Source: an uncultured Micrococcales bacterium (GTDB lineage Bacteria > Actinomycetota > Actinomycetes > S36-B12 > UBA10799). Taken from it: a DNA stretch of 15,933 bases. The first letter of the stretch is position 1; each line of letters opens with the position of its first letter. Positions 1-6,653 of this stretch are shown here, piece after piece. Made by a program: the position numbers and the translations under genes. The DNA is taken from assembly GCA_937952095.1 (NCBI GenBank), contig CALFYG010000114.1, positions 1 through 15,933 of the forward strand. The letters are read 5' to 3'. The notes below the pieces were generated by a model. That model did not search any database, was not told the DNA's origin, and saw nothing but the letters and a program-made list of their open reading frames with translations.

Positions 1-278
1 GTCTCGGCGATGTCCTCGTCATCGAGGATGCCGGTGGCTGCCCCGGCGAAGACCGCCAGGTCCCCGGCCGCGTCCTGGATGTCCTCCATGTCGATCACGG
101 CGACATCGCCGTCCACGCCCTTGGCCAGGATCGCCACATCGAGGATGCGGATGATGCCGCGGTCCACGAGATCGATCAGGTGCGGCAGGGCCTCACCTGT
201 CGGGTTGCCGTTGGGGTACTCGACGACGAGGTAGTCGATCGGTCCGAGCTGGACCTCGTCGGTGGTCGCTTCTGTCAT
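1..278 (-). CDS. DUF6325 family protein, 3' end outside the window
   Basis: The reverse strand reads an open frame from ATG at 278 down to the window edge (92 complete codons, no stop). The start of the protein includes LGPIDYLVVEYPNGNPTGEA followed by a segment like DRGIIRILDVAILAKGVDG, the pattern of actinobacterial DUF6325 proteins (small soluble alpha/beta proteins, often annotated near stress or SHOCT-domain genes). Function is unknown. I chose ATG 278 over the in-frame ATG at 284 because GAAGGG lies about 6 nt before 278. A possible -10, TACGAT, sits at 308-303. It is divergent from the lipid-kinase operon across a 216-nt gap. The C-terminal part is not seen, so length and completeness cannot be judged. 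Confidence 0.8.
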   Translation of the reverse strand, partial: MTEATTDEVQLGPIDYLVVEYPNGNPTGEALPHLIDLVDRGIIRILDVAILAKGVDGDVAVIDMEDIQDAAGDLAVFAGAATGILDDEDIAE

Positions 279-416
279 TTCCATCCCTTCGCTGGACACC
301 TCATCGTAAACGCAACATCAGTGGACCGGCATGATGTCCGCGGGCCGGTAGCGGGCACGCCGATCACCACCCCACGACGCTACGGTGCCTGCGGGTCCCA
401 GCAGATCACCCGCCAA

Positions 417-439
417 GGGGGATCGTGCCCTGGTCCCCC
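417..439. promoter_or_regulatory. Inverted repeat upstream of the lipid-kinase promoter
   Basis: GGGGGA (417-422) and TCCCCC (434-439) form a perfect 6-bp dyad with an 11-nt spacer, just upstream of the candidate -10 at 460. It could be an operator, or chance in GC-rich DNA. Confidence 0.2.
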
Positions 440-459
440 GCACCGGGCCCGATGGCAGA

Positions 460-498
460 GATACTGAAGCCGTGCAGAAACAAGCGACAACGCGATGA
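460..498 (+). promoter_or_regulatory. Candidate -10 and leaderless 8-codon leader ORF ahead of the lipid kinase
   Basis: GATACT (460-465) resembles a -10 hexamer. Six bases later GTG at 472 opens a mini-ORF (VQKQATTR) whose TGA at 496-498 overlaps the ATG of the kinase gene in an ATGA junction. The kinase ATG has no visible Shine-Dalgarno sequence. The arrangement suggests a leaderless leader peptide that delivers ribosomes to the kinase start by translational coupling. This is inference from spacing only. Confidence 0.35.
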
Positions 499-1847
499 GC
501 CCCACCCGGCGCGAGCGGATCGCGGCGTGGATCGCCTTGATCTGCGCCGGTCTGTTGGCAGTCCTCGTGATCGTCTTCCTGCTCTCCAAACCGACCTCGC
601 TGGTGCTGGCCGTCGTAGGGCTGGCGATGGTCGGGGGTGGCGGCTGGTGGATGGTGACCGAGCGGGCCCCACGGCGGATCATCGGGATCGTCGTCATGCT
701 GCTCGGGGTGGTGGCGATCCTCGCGGCGGTGCTCTCGCGTGTGCAGGATGCCGGCTGGCGGATGGCTGTGACGCTGGGCGTGATCGCGCTGGTCGCACTT
801 GCCGCAGGTGAGGCACGGATGGCTGTGGCTTCGGGCCTGCATCACCAGGCACAGGGCTTCGAGAAACCCCGGCATCCGGTCCTCATCGCCAATCGCAAGT
901 CCGGGGGTGGCAAGGTCGACCGCTTCGGCCTGGCCGACCTGGCTCGGGAGCATGGCGTGGAAGTGATCTTCCTCGAACCGGGCGACGACCTCGAACAGTT
1001 GGCCAGGGATGCGGTCGCCCGGGGTGCCGACTGCCTGGGAATGGCCGGGGGCGACGGGTCACAGGCACTGGTCGCGTCCGTGGCTGTGGAGCACGACCTG
1101 CCCTTCGTCTGTATCAGCGCCGGCACGCGCAACCACTTCGCGATGGACCTGGGTCTGAACCGCGAGGATCCGCGCGAAGGCATCATCGCCTTCTCCGAGG
1201 GCCTTGAACGCCGGATCGACTACGCAACAGTCGGAGACCGGCTGTTCGTCAACAACGTGTCGATGGGGGTGTACGCGACGATCGTGCAGGAGGACTCCTA
1301 CCGCGACGCCAAGTTGGAGACCTCAAAGGAGTTGCTTCCGGAGTTGTTGGGCGCCCGAACGGAGCCGTTCGACCTGCAGTTCACAACGCCTGACGGCGAT
1401 GACGTGGATGGCGCGTTCGTGATCCTCGTGTCGAACAACCCCTACGTACTGGGACCCAAGATCGATGTCTCACAACGACGGTCGCTGACCACAGGCCGCC
1501 TCGGGGTGTTCGCCGTGAACGCCAGAACCGGAAAAGAAGCCGCCAGTCTGCTGGCGCGCAGCACCCTCGGGCTCGGCCGGCGAGATCCGCACGTCCATCA
1601 GTTCGAGGTCACCGAGTTCGTCGTGCGATCACACAGCGGGACGGCGTTCGCAGGAGTCGACGGTGAAGCACTCGACCTCGACACGCCGCTGGTCTTCCGC
1701 AGCCATCCTGCCGGGCTGAGGATCCGGGTGCCGGCCGATTCCCAGGACAGGCTGCGCCGACGCGCCGCCCGCAACATCAGCCTGGCCGAACTCGTGCGGG
1801 TGGCGTCGGGACGCCCCATGCAGCAGTCGGGATCGGCGCCGGCGTGA
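495..1847 (+). CDS. Membrane-anchored diacylglycerol kinase-family lipid kinase
   Basis: This 450-residue protein has about four hydrophobic segments in residues 10-110, then a DAGK catalytic domain (ATP-NAD/DAG-kinase fold) from about 126. Visible motifs are a first strand plus glycine loop (HPVLIANRKSGGGK, 127-140), the nucleotide-binding GGDGS (185-189), SAGTRNHFAMDLGL (208-221), NNVSMGVYA and a C-terminal DGE (389-391). Family members phosphorylate diacylglycerol or related lipids with ATP at the inner membrane face; the exact lipid is not predictable. The start is ATG 495: there is an in-frame TGA at 465 and no other start codon between. It has no Shine-Dalgarno. Its stop overlaps the DUF2252 start (GTGA, 1844-1847), so they are translationally coupled. 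The N-terminal membrane part lacks PAP2 motifs, although related actinobacterial proteins carry a PAP2 domain there. Confidence 0.9.
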   Translation: MSPTRRERIAAWIALICAGLLAVLVIVFLLSKPTSLVLAVVGLAMVGGGGWWMVTERAPRRIIGIVVMLLGVVAILAAVLSRVQDAGWRMAVTLGVIALVALAAGEARMAVASGLHHQAQGFEKPRHPVLIANRKSGGGKVDRFGLADLAREHGVEVIFLEPGDDLEQLARDAVARGADCLGMAGGDGSQALVASVAVEHDLPFVCISAGTRNHFAMDLGLNREDPREGIIAFSEGLERRIDYATVGDRLFVNNVSMGVYATIVQEDSYRDAKLETSKELLPELLGARTEPFDLQFTTPDGDDVDGAFVILVSNNPYVLGPKIDVSQRRSLTTGRLGVFAVNARTGKEAASLLARSTLGLGRRDPHVHQFEVTEFVVRSHSGTAFAGVDGEALDLDTPLVFRSHPAGLRIRVPADSQDRLRRRAARNISLAELVRVASGRPMQQSGSAPA

Positions 1848-3223
1848 GCGCGCCATCGGTGGCGCAGCGCCGGGTCGCCGGACAACACGCCCGCCTGGGT
1901 GCCCCGCGCACGTCACATGCCGAATGGCAGCCGCGATCGGATCGACGCGACCCCCTCGACATCCTCGAGGCACAGAACGAGCAGCGCCTGCCATGGCTGG
2001 TCGGCGTTCGCCACGCGCGGATGTCAGCATCGCCGTTCACGTTCTTCCGTGGCGCGGCGGCGCTCATGGCCGAGGATCTCGCTGGCACACCGGACAGTGG
2101 TATCCGGGTCCAGTGCGGCGGGGATGCCCACCTCTCGAACTTCGGCGCGTACGCCTCCCCGAGTAGGGAGCTGGTGTTCGACGCGAACGACTTCGACGAA
2201 ACCCTTCCCGGACCGTGGGAATGGGATCTCAAACGGCTCGCGGCCAGCTTCGTGGTCGGCGGTCAGCATCTCGGATTCTCTGACGAAGAATGTCGAGAGC
2301 TGGCGGCGACCGTGGTTCGCTCCTACCGCGAGGCGACATCCGACTACGCGGCGATGCCGGTCATGGATCTCTGGTACGACCACATGGGCGTCGACGACGT
2401 GTCGAAGTTCTCCGGGCTCTCGGCCAAAGAACTCGAACGACGTCTCACACGATTCGAGAGACGGGCGCGCAGCCGGACCAGCCTCCAGGCACTGGACAAA
2501 CTCGCGACACGGGCAGATGGCACCTTGCGGATCCGCAGCATGCCGCCGTTGCTGGTACCGCTGGCCGAACTCCCGATCAAAGTCGACAAGGACGCGGCCT
2601 GGGAGGCTGTTTCCCAGGCGTACGCGCAGTACGTCGCCACGACGGCCGACCACATCTCGTTCCTGCTGTCGCGGTTCACGATCGTCGACATCGCCATCAA
2701 GGTGGTCGGTGTGGGAAGCGTCGGAACCCGGTGCTGGATCGTGCTGCTCGAAGGGCGCGACGACCAGGATCCGCTGTTCCTGCAGATCAAGGAAGCGATG
2801 CCGTCGGTCCTGGCGGACCACCTGCCGCCCAGCGCCTACGACCACCAGGGGCGGCGGGTCGTTGAAGGCCAGCGGCTCGTCCAAGCCCAGTCGGACATCT
2901 TCCTGGGGTGGACGACGGGTCTGCGTGGACGGCACTACTACGTACGGCAACTACGCGATTGGAAGGGTTCGGTGGGGGTCGAACGGGGCGCGCCGAAGCA
3001 GTGGCGTTTCTACGCGACGCTGTGCGCCCGAACCCTTGCACGCGGCCATGCACGTTCCGGGGACGCCGTTGCCATCGCGGCCTACGCAGGGTCATCGTCG
3101 AAGCTCGACAACGCGATCGCCGAGTTCTGCATGCGGTACGCCCGCCAGAATCGTGCGGACTACCTCCTGTTCCAGGAGGCCCTGCACGACGGCAGACTGC
3201 CCATCGTTGAGGTCGGTGTCTGA
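1844..3223 (+). CDS. DUF2252 family protein, kinase-like motifs
   Basis: A 459-residue soluble protein that starts at GTG 1844, overlapping the preceding stop by 4 nt. The N-terminal half shows the DUF2252 (COG4320) pattern: FFRGAAALM (about 68-76), GGDAHLSNFG (92-101), VFDANDFDET (111-120) and GPWEWDLKRLAASF (123-136). The GDAHLSNF and NDFDE pair resembles the HGDLHxxN and DFD elements of aminoglycoside-phosphotransferase-like kinases, so a kinase-like fold is plausible; that is my inference from motif order. No substrate is known for the family. It lies inside an operon between a lipid kinase and a PAP2 phosphatase, and 2 nt separate its stop from the next ATG, so it may act in the same lipid pathway. 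The length is normal for the family and no frameshift is seen. Confidence 0.88.
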   Translation: MSAPSVAQRRVAGQHARLGAPRTSHAEWQPRSDRRDPLDILEAQNEQRLPWLVGVRHARMSASPFTFFRGAAALMAEDLAGTPDSGIRVQCGGDAHLSNFGAYASPSRELVFDANDFDETLPGPWEWDLKRLAASFVVGGQHLGFSDEECRELAATVVRSYREATSDYAAMPVMDLWYDHMGVDDVSKFSGLSAKELERRLTRFERRARSRTSLQALDKLATRADGTLRIRSMPPLLVPLAELPIKVDKDAAWEAVSQAYAQYVATTADHISFLLSRFTIVDIAIKVVGVGSVGTRCWIVLLEGRDDQDPLFLQIKEAMPSVLADHLPPSAYDHQGRRVVEGQRLVQAQSDIFLGWTTGLRGRHYYVRQLRDWKGSVGVERGAPKQWRFYATLCARTLARGHARSGDAVAIAAYAGSSSKLDNAIAEFCMRYARQNRADYLLFQEALHDGRLPIVEVGV

Positions 3224-3225
3224 CA

Positions 3226-3798
3226 ATGGGCAGCGTGATGCACGCCGTTCGGGAGATCGCCCACGAGATGTCTCAGATGGACCGTGCGCTGTACGCCGCG
3301 GTGGCATCGACCCCCACCCCCTATCTCGATGATGGGTTGCGCAACCTCTCCCGCGCGGCGAACAAGTCCGTCCTCTGGATCGCGATCGCCGGGGGTATGG
3401 CGGTCATCGGCGGCCCACGCGACCGTCGAGCGGCCGCCACCGGCCTGGCGAGCATCGGCGTGGCCAGTCTCCTGGTGAACGCCGGATTCAAGTCGGTTGC
3501 CCGCCGCAAGCGTCCCGACCGACAGGCCGAATCGATCGACCGTCATGTCCCGATGCCCGAGTCGACCTCCTTCCCCTCCGGGCACTCTGCCTCAGCCTTC
3601 GCCTTCGCGCAGGGTGTGTCCTCGGTGAGCCCGGCCATGTCAGTACCCCTGCACATGGCAGCGTTGGCAGTCGCCTACTCGCGGGTGCACACCGGCGTGC
3701 ACTACCCCGGCGATGTTGTCGCCGGATCATTGATCGGCATCGTCACCGGCGGGGCTGTGAGTCGCATACTGGCACGACGCCTGCCGCCTCCGGGCTGA
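3226..3798 (+). CDS. PAP2-superfamily membrane phosphatase
   Basis: A 190-residue protein with all three PAP2 signature motifs: K89-x6-R96-P97 (KSVARRKRP), PSGH (117-120) and SRVHTGVHYPGD (152-163). H120, H159 and D163 are the expected phosphate-pocket and catalytic residues. Hydrophobic stretches at about 48-62, 72-88, 140-151 and 164-180 fit a multi-pass protein with the active site at the outer face. The family dephosphorylates phosphatidic acid, undecaprenyl diphosphate and similar lipids; which one cannot be told here. It is the last gene of the kinase-DUF2252-PAP2 operon. Start ATG 3226 follows the previous stop by 2 nt; ATG 3238 is an alternative that would remove four residues. A kinase and a phosphatase in one transcript suggest a lipid phosphorylation cycle. 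Confidence 0.92.
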   Translation: MGSVMHAVREIAHEMSQMDRALYAAVASTPTPYLDDGLRNLSRAANKSVLWIAIAGGMAVIGGPRDRRAAATGLASIGVASLLVNAGFKSVARRKRPDRQAESIDRHVPMPESTSFPSGHSASAFAFAQGVSSVSPAMSVPLHMAALAVAYSRVHTGVHYPGDVVAGSLIGIVTGGAVSRILARRLPPPG

Positions 3799-3853
3799 CG
3801 ACTACGCGTCACACCTTCAGAATGACGTCCCTCGGCGCGGGCACCACCAGGAG

Positions 3854-3872
3854 TAGCGTGCCACCGGGAGGA
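3854..3872 (+). promoter_or_regulatory. Promoter -10 and ribosome binding site of the AI-2E family gene
   Basis: TAGCGT (3854-3859) fits TANNNT, and GGGAGGA (3866-3872) is a strong Shine-Dalgarno 3 nt before ATG 3876. If transcription starts 6-7 nt after the hexamer, the leader is only about 10 nt. The ribosome site decides the start at 3876 over the in-frame ATG at 3822. Confidence 0.45.
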
Positions 3873-3875
3873 ACG

Positions 3876-5111
3876 ATGAATACGGATGCTGATTCCACAC
3901 CTGAGGGCGCCTTCGGGGATGCTCTTCCACAGCGCCCCGCCATGGCCCCTGAACAGCCGGTCGCGCAGGCGCCGGAATGGATCATGCCCATGGCGCGCAA
4001 GATCATCTGGCGCGTCGTGCTGGTGCTGATCCTCACCGGCGTGCTGATCCTCATGGTCCTCAAAGCGCGCAGCCTCGTCAGCATGCTCTTCGTCGCGATG
4101 TTCTTCGGCGTCGCCATGGAACCGGCGGTCAACCACCTGCATATGAAGCGCGGGATGAAGCGCGGCGCGGCTACCGGCCTGGTGTTCCTCTTCTCGGCGA
4201 CGTTCCTGCTCGTTCTGGTCTTCGTGATGATTCCGGGTCTCGTGGCTGTGGCGGGCGAGCTGTCCAACAGCTTCAAAGGTGCGATCCCCAAGATCAACGA
4301 TCAGTTCGGCACCGACTTTCCGACCTCGAAGACAGACCCGGCGTTCGCGACGACCGAGGAGAACGTCAAGAACTGGCTGCAGGATCACGCCACGGACATC
4401 ATGGGATTCGCAGGGAACACGATCGGCCTGATCTTCCAGTTCTTCACCATCGCCATGTTCGCGTTCTACTTCGCGGCAGACGCCCCCCAGATCCGACGGG
4501 CGATCCTGCGCAAGTTCGCGCCTGAACAGCAGCAGCGACTCGGCTGGGCGTGGGACACCGCCATCGAGCAAACAGGTGGCTACCTGTACTCGCGGCTGCT
4601 GCTGATGATCATCAACGGCACCCTCTTCTTCTTCGTGATGCTGCTGGTCGGGGTCCCTTGGACGATCTCCCTGCCGATGGCGATCTTCGAAGGCTTTGTC
4701 GCGGAGTTCATTCCGGCGATCGGCACCTACATCGGCGCGGCCGTCCCGATCCTGCTGACCCTGGCGCTGCAAGGCCTCACCGCAGCGGTGATCCTGCTGA
4801 TCTGGACGCTGATCTACCAGCAGCTCGAGAACTACTTCCTGAGTCCCAAGATCAGTGCGAAAACGATGGAGATCAACGGCGGTGTCGCGTTCGGTTCCGC
4901 GCTGGCCGGCGGGGCCATCGGGGGGCCGATGCTCGCATTCATGTCCCTTCCGATCGCTGCGCTGGTCACATCCTTCGTGAAGAACTTCTCGCGCCGGTAC
5001 CCGCTGGCGTACTTCTCGCCCTACGACGGTGACTACACCGAAGAGGATGAGGACGCCGCGGTGGAGGCGAACCCGCACGTGATGCGCGACGCAGAATCCG
5101 AGGCCCGCTAG
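3876..5111 (+). CDS. AI-2E family transporter (PF01594-type permease)
   Basis: A 411-residue polytopic membrane protein. After a 40-residue polar N-terminus come hydrophobic segments at about 43-63, 69-82, 99-127, 178-200, 238-260, 264-282, 285-312 and 340-369. The family hallmark near the C-terminus, QQLENYFLSPKISAKTMEIN (315-334) followed by a Gly/Ala-rich segment, is present. The tail is acidic (DYTEEDEDAAVEA). Family members include quorum-signal exporters such as TqsA and Na+/H+ antiporters, so the substrate is not assigned. The start is fixed by GGGAGGA just before ATG 3876. Its TAG stop shares CTAG (5108-5111) with the oppositely transcribed HIT gene, leaving no room for a terminator between them. 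Confidence 0.88.
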   Translation: MNTDADSTPEGAFGDALPQRPAMAPEQPVAQAPEWIMPMARKIIWRVVLVLILTGVLILMVLKARSLVSMLFVAMFFGVAMEPAVNHLHMKRGMKRGAATGLVFLFSATFLLVLVFVMIPGLVAVAGELSNSFKGAIPKINDQFGTDFPTSKTDPAFATTEENVKNWLQDHATDIMGFAGNTIGLIFQFFTIAMFAFYFAADAPQIRRAILRKFAPEQQQRLGWAWDTAIEQTGGYLYSRLLLMIINGTLFFFVMLLVGVPWTISLPMAIFEGFVAEFIPAIGTYIGAAVPILLTLALQGLTAAVILLIWTLIYQQLENYFLSPKISAKTMEINGGVAFGSALAGGAIGGPMLAFMSLPIAALVTSFVKNFSRRYPLAYFSPYDGDYTEEDEDAAVEANPHVMRDAESEAR

Positions 5112-5521
5112 TCGAGGGTCTCGCGCAACGCTGCAGCAGCCTCCGCAATGACCACCGGGTCGCCGGGGGTCGGCACCCAGGGCAGTTCCAGGCCATCCTT
5201 GCCCGCATACCGCGGCACCACGTGGATGTGGAAGTGGAACACCGTCTGCCATGCAGCGGTCCCACACGAGTTGACGAGGTTGACCCCGTCGGCGCCGAGC
5301 TGGTCGAGCGCGCGCCGCCCGATCCGCTTGGCCAGTACTGCGCAGTGGGCGAGGTCGTCCTCGTCGATCTCCATGAGATCGGCGGCGTGCTGCTTGGGGA
5401 TCACCAGCGCATGACCGCGGGTGGCCGGGTTGATGTCCATGAAGGCCAGCGCGTGGTCGGTCTCGGCGATCCGTGTCGCGGGCAGGTCCCCTGTCACGAT
5501 GGCGCAGAAGATGCACGTCAT
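5108..5521 (-). CDS. HIT family protein (histidine triad nucleotide hydrolase)
   Basis: A 137-residue protein beginning MTCIFCAIVTGDLPATRI, the usual start of bacterial HIT proteins with a CxxC pair (C3, C6). It also has DINPATRGHALVIPKQH (29-45), VNSCGTAAWQTVFHFHIH (83-100) and the HxHxH triad H96-H98-H100, where the middle His is the expected nucleophile. HIT proteins hydrolyse nucleoside phosphoramidates or dinucleotide polyphosphates in the cytoplasm; the substrate here is unassigned. ATG 5521 was chosen over an upstream start because the family begins here and TATGCT (5533-5528) lies 6 nt ahead, a leaderless layout. It is divergent from the alkC-like gene, only 23 nt away. Confidence 0.93.
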   Translation of the reverse strand: MTCIFCAIVTGDLPATRIAETDHALAFMDINPATRGHALVIPKQHAADLMEIDEDDLAHCAVLAKRIGRRALDQLGADGVNLVNSCGTAAWQTVFHFHIHVVPRYAGKDGLELPWVPTPGDPVVIAEAAAALRETLD

Positions 5522-5527
5522 GGCGCG

Positions 5528-5537
5528 AGCATAGGCT
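5528..5537. promoter_or_regulatory. Overlapping divergent -10 elements, HIT / alkC-like
   Basis: AGCATAGGCT contains TATGCT on the minus strand (5533-5528, 6 nt before the HIT ATG) and TAGGCT on the plus strand (5532-5537, 7 nt before GTG 5545). The two hexamers share T5532-A5533. Both fit TANNNT at leaderless spacing. Recognisable -35 boxes are not seen on either strand. Confidence 0.55.
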
Positions 5538-5544
5538 GTGCGAC

Positions 5545-6606
5545 GTGGCACCGCCCCTGAAGGATCAGTTCGGTCCCGAGGTCGTCGAGCGACTCGCCGG
5601 GACACTGCCGGTCGAACGCGCGCGGTTCATCGCCGACTGTCTCGACGGCTTCGAGGAGTTGGAGTTGATGGACCGCGCGCGGCATGTCGCCGACGTGATG
5701 CACACCCATCTCGACCCCGATCCGGTGGTAGCCGTGCGCCAGGTGCATGCGGCCATCGGCACCGAGCGCACCGAGGGGATGGCCGCCTTCTACTACAACC
5801 CGCACTCGATGTTCATCGCCGCCCATGGCCTGCCCGCGTACGACGCGTCGCTGGCCGCCATGTACGACCTGACGAAGGTCTTCACCGCCGAGTTCTGCAT
5901 CAGACCGTTCATCGTGGAGTACCCGCAGACGATGGACCGCCTGCGGGAGTGGGCGAGGGACTCCGACGAACACGTACGCCGGCTGGTCAGTGAAGGCACC
6001 CGCCCCCGCCTGCCCTGGGCGCAGAGGCTCCCCGCGTTCATCGCTGATCCGACACCGGTCATCGAACTGCTCGAACTGCTCAAGGACGACACGTCCGAGT
6101 ACGTGCTGCGCTCCGTGGGCAACAACCTCAACGACATCTCCAAGGACCACCCCAGTACCGCCGTCGACGTGGCACGGGCATGGACACCCGGGCGGGACGC
6201 ATTGGTGCGGCGCGGTCTGCGCACGCTGATCAAGGCCTGTGACCCCGACGCTCTGGCGGTGCTCGGGTACTCCTCGTCGGACGTCACGGCCGCGGCCGAA
6301 CTGCCCCAGGAGATCCGCATCGGGGAGCGGCTGCCCGTGACCCTCGAGCTGCACGGGCATGGCCGGGTTCTTGTGGACATCGCCGTCCATTTCGTGAAGG
6401 CCAACGGCAGCACGTCGACGAAGGTGTTCAAGGGAGCCGAACTCGATGTTGACGGGACCGCGGTCGTGCGCAGGAGCATAAGCTTCGCCCAGCACAGCAC
6501 CCGCCGCCACTACCCTGGGGCCCATCGAGTGGACGCTCTCATCAACGGCCGTGCACAGCAGATCGGGGTGGTACAGGTGCAACCTCCGGTAGGGTCCCCG
6601 GCGTAG
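5545..6606 (+). CDS. alkC: DNA alkylation repair protein, AlkC-like (HEAT-repeat DNA glycosylase)
   Basis: A 353-residue protein starting at GTG 5545, set by TAGGCT 7 nt ahead and by sense of the N-terminus. Residues 1-250 are helical HEAT-like repeats with AlkC-type segments: TAEFCIRPFI (114-123), VRRLVSEGTRPRLPW (144-158) and SVGNNLNDISKDHP (190-203); the conserved Glu116 and the Asp residues at 197 and 201 are candidates for the catalytic acids. Residues 255-345 form a beta-rich Ig-like domain with VHFVKANGSTSTKVFK (281-296) and RRHYPGAHRV, as in the AlkC branch carrying the extra domain. AlkC enzymes remove N3-alkylated purines without flipping the base. The TAG stop lies within a possible -10 (TAGGGT) for the next gene. 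Specificity is inferred from family only. Confidence 0.85.
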   Translation: MAPPLKDQFGPEVVERLAGTLPVERARFIADCLDGFEELELMDRARHVADVMHTHLDPDPVVAVRQVHAAIGTERTEGMAAFYYNPHSMFIAAHGLPAYDASLAAMYDLTKVFTAEFCIRPFIVEYPQTMDRLREWARDSDEHVRRLVSEGTRPRLPWAQRLPAFIADPTPVIELLELLKDDTSEYVLRSVGNNLNDISKDHPSTAVDVARAWTPGRDALVRRGLRTLIKACDPDALAVLGYSSSDVTAAAELPQEIRIGERLPVTLELHGHGRVLVDIAVHFVKANGSTSTKVFKGAELDVDGTAVVRRSISFAQHSTRRHYPGAHRVDALINGRAQQIGVVQVQPPVGSPA

Positions 6607-6609
6607 GGT
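6589..6609 (+). promoter_or_regulatory. Tandem GTAGGGT motifs upstream of the membrane-protein gene
   Basis: GTAGGGT occurs at 6589-6595 and again at 6603-6609, 14 nt apart. Each contains TAGGGT (TANNNT) and either could be the -10 of the gene starting at 6654; the second overlaps the alkC-like stop codon. CCCGG/CCGGG arms lie in the leader at about 6619-6639. Moderate to weak evidence. Confidence 0.35.
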
Positions 6610-6653
6610 GATCAACGTCCCGGACCGCGCGTGGCCGGGCGTGGGAGGACGAC

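Noticed and set aside
318..953. 211-codon minus-strand open frame in the first intergenic region and kinase start
   Set aside because: Antisense to the kinase N-terminus, His/Pro/Asp-rich, no family resemblance, no promoter-like start.
1899..3332. 477-codon plus-strand open frame in a second frame over DUF2252
   Set aside because: It is Ser/Arg/Thr-rich without domains, and the DUF2252 motifs are in the other frame.
3702..5516. 604-codon minus-strand open frame
   Set aside because: It is antisense to the AI-2E gene and out of frame with HIT. The protein is rich in Arg/His/Asp/Gln, as expected from the shadow of a GC-rich gene, and matches no family I recognise.
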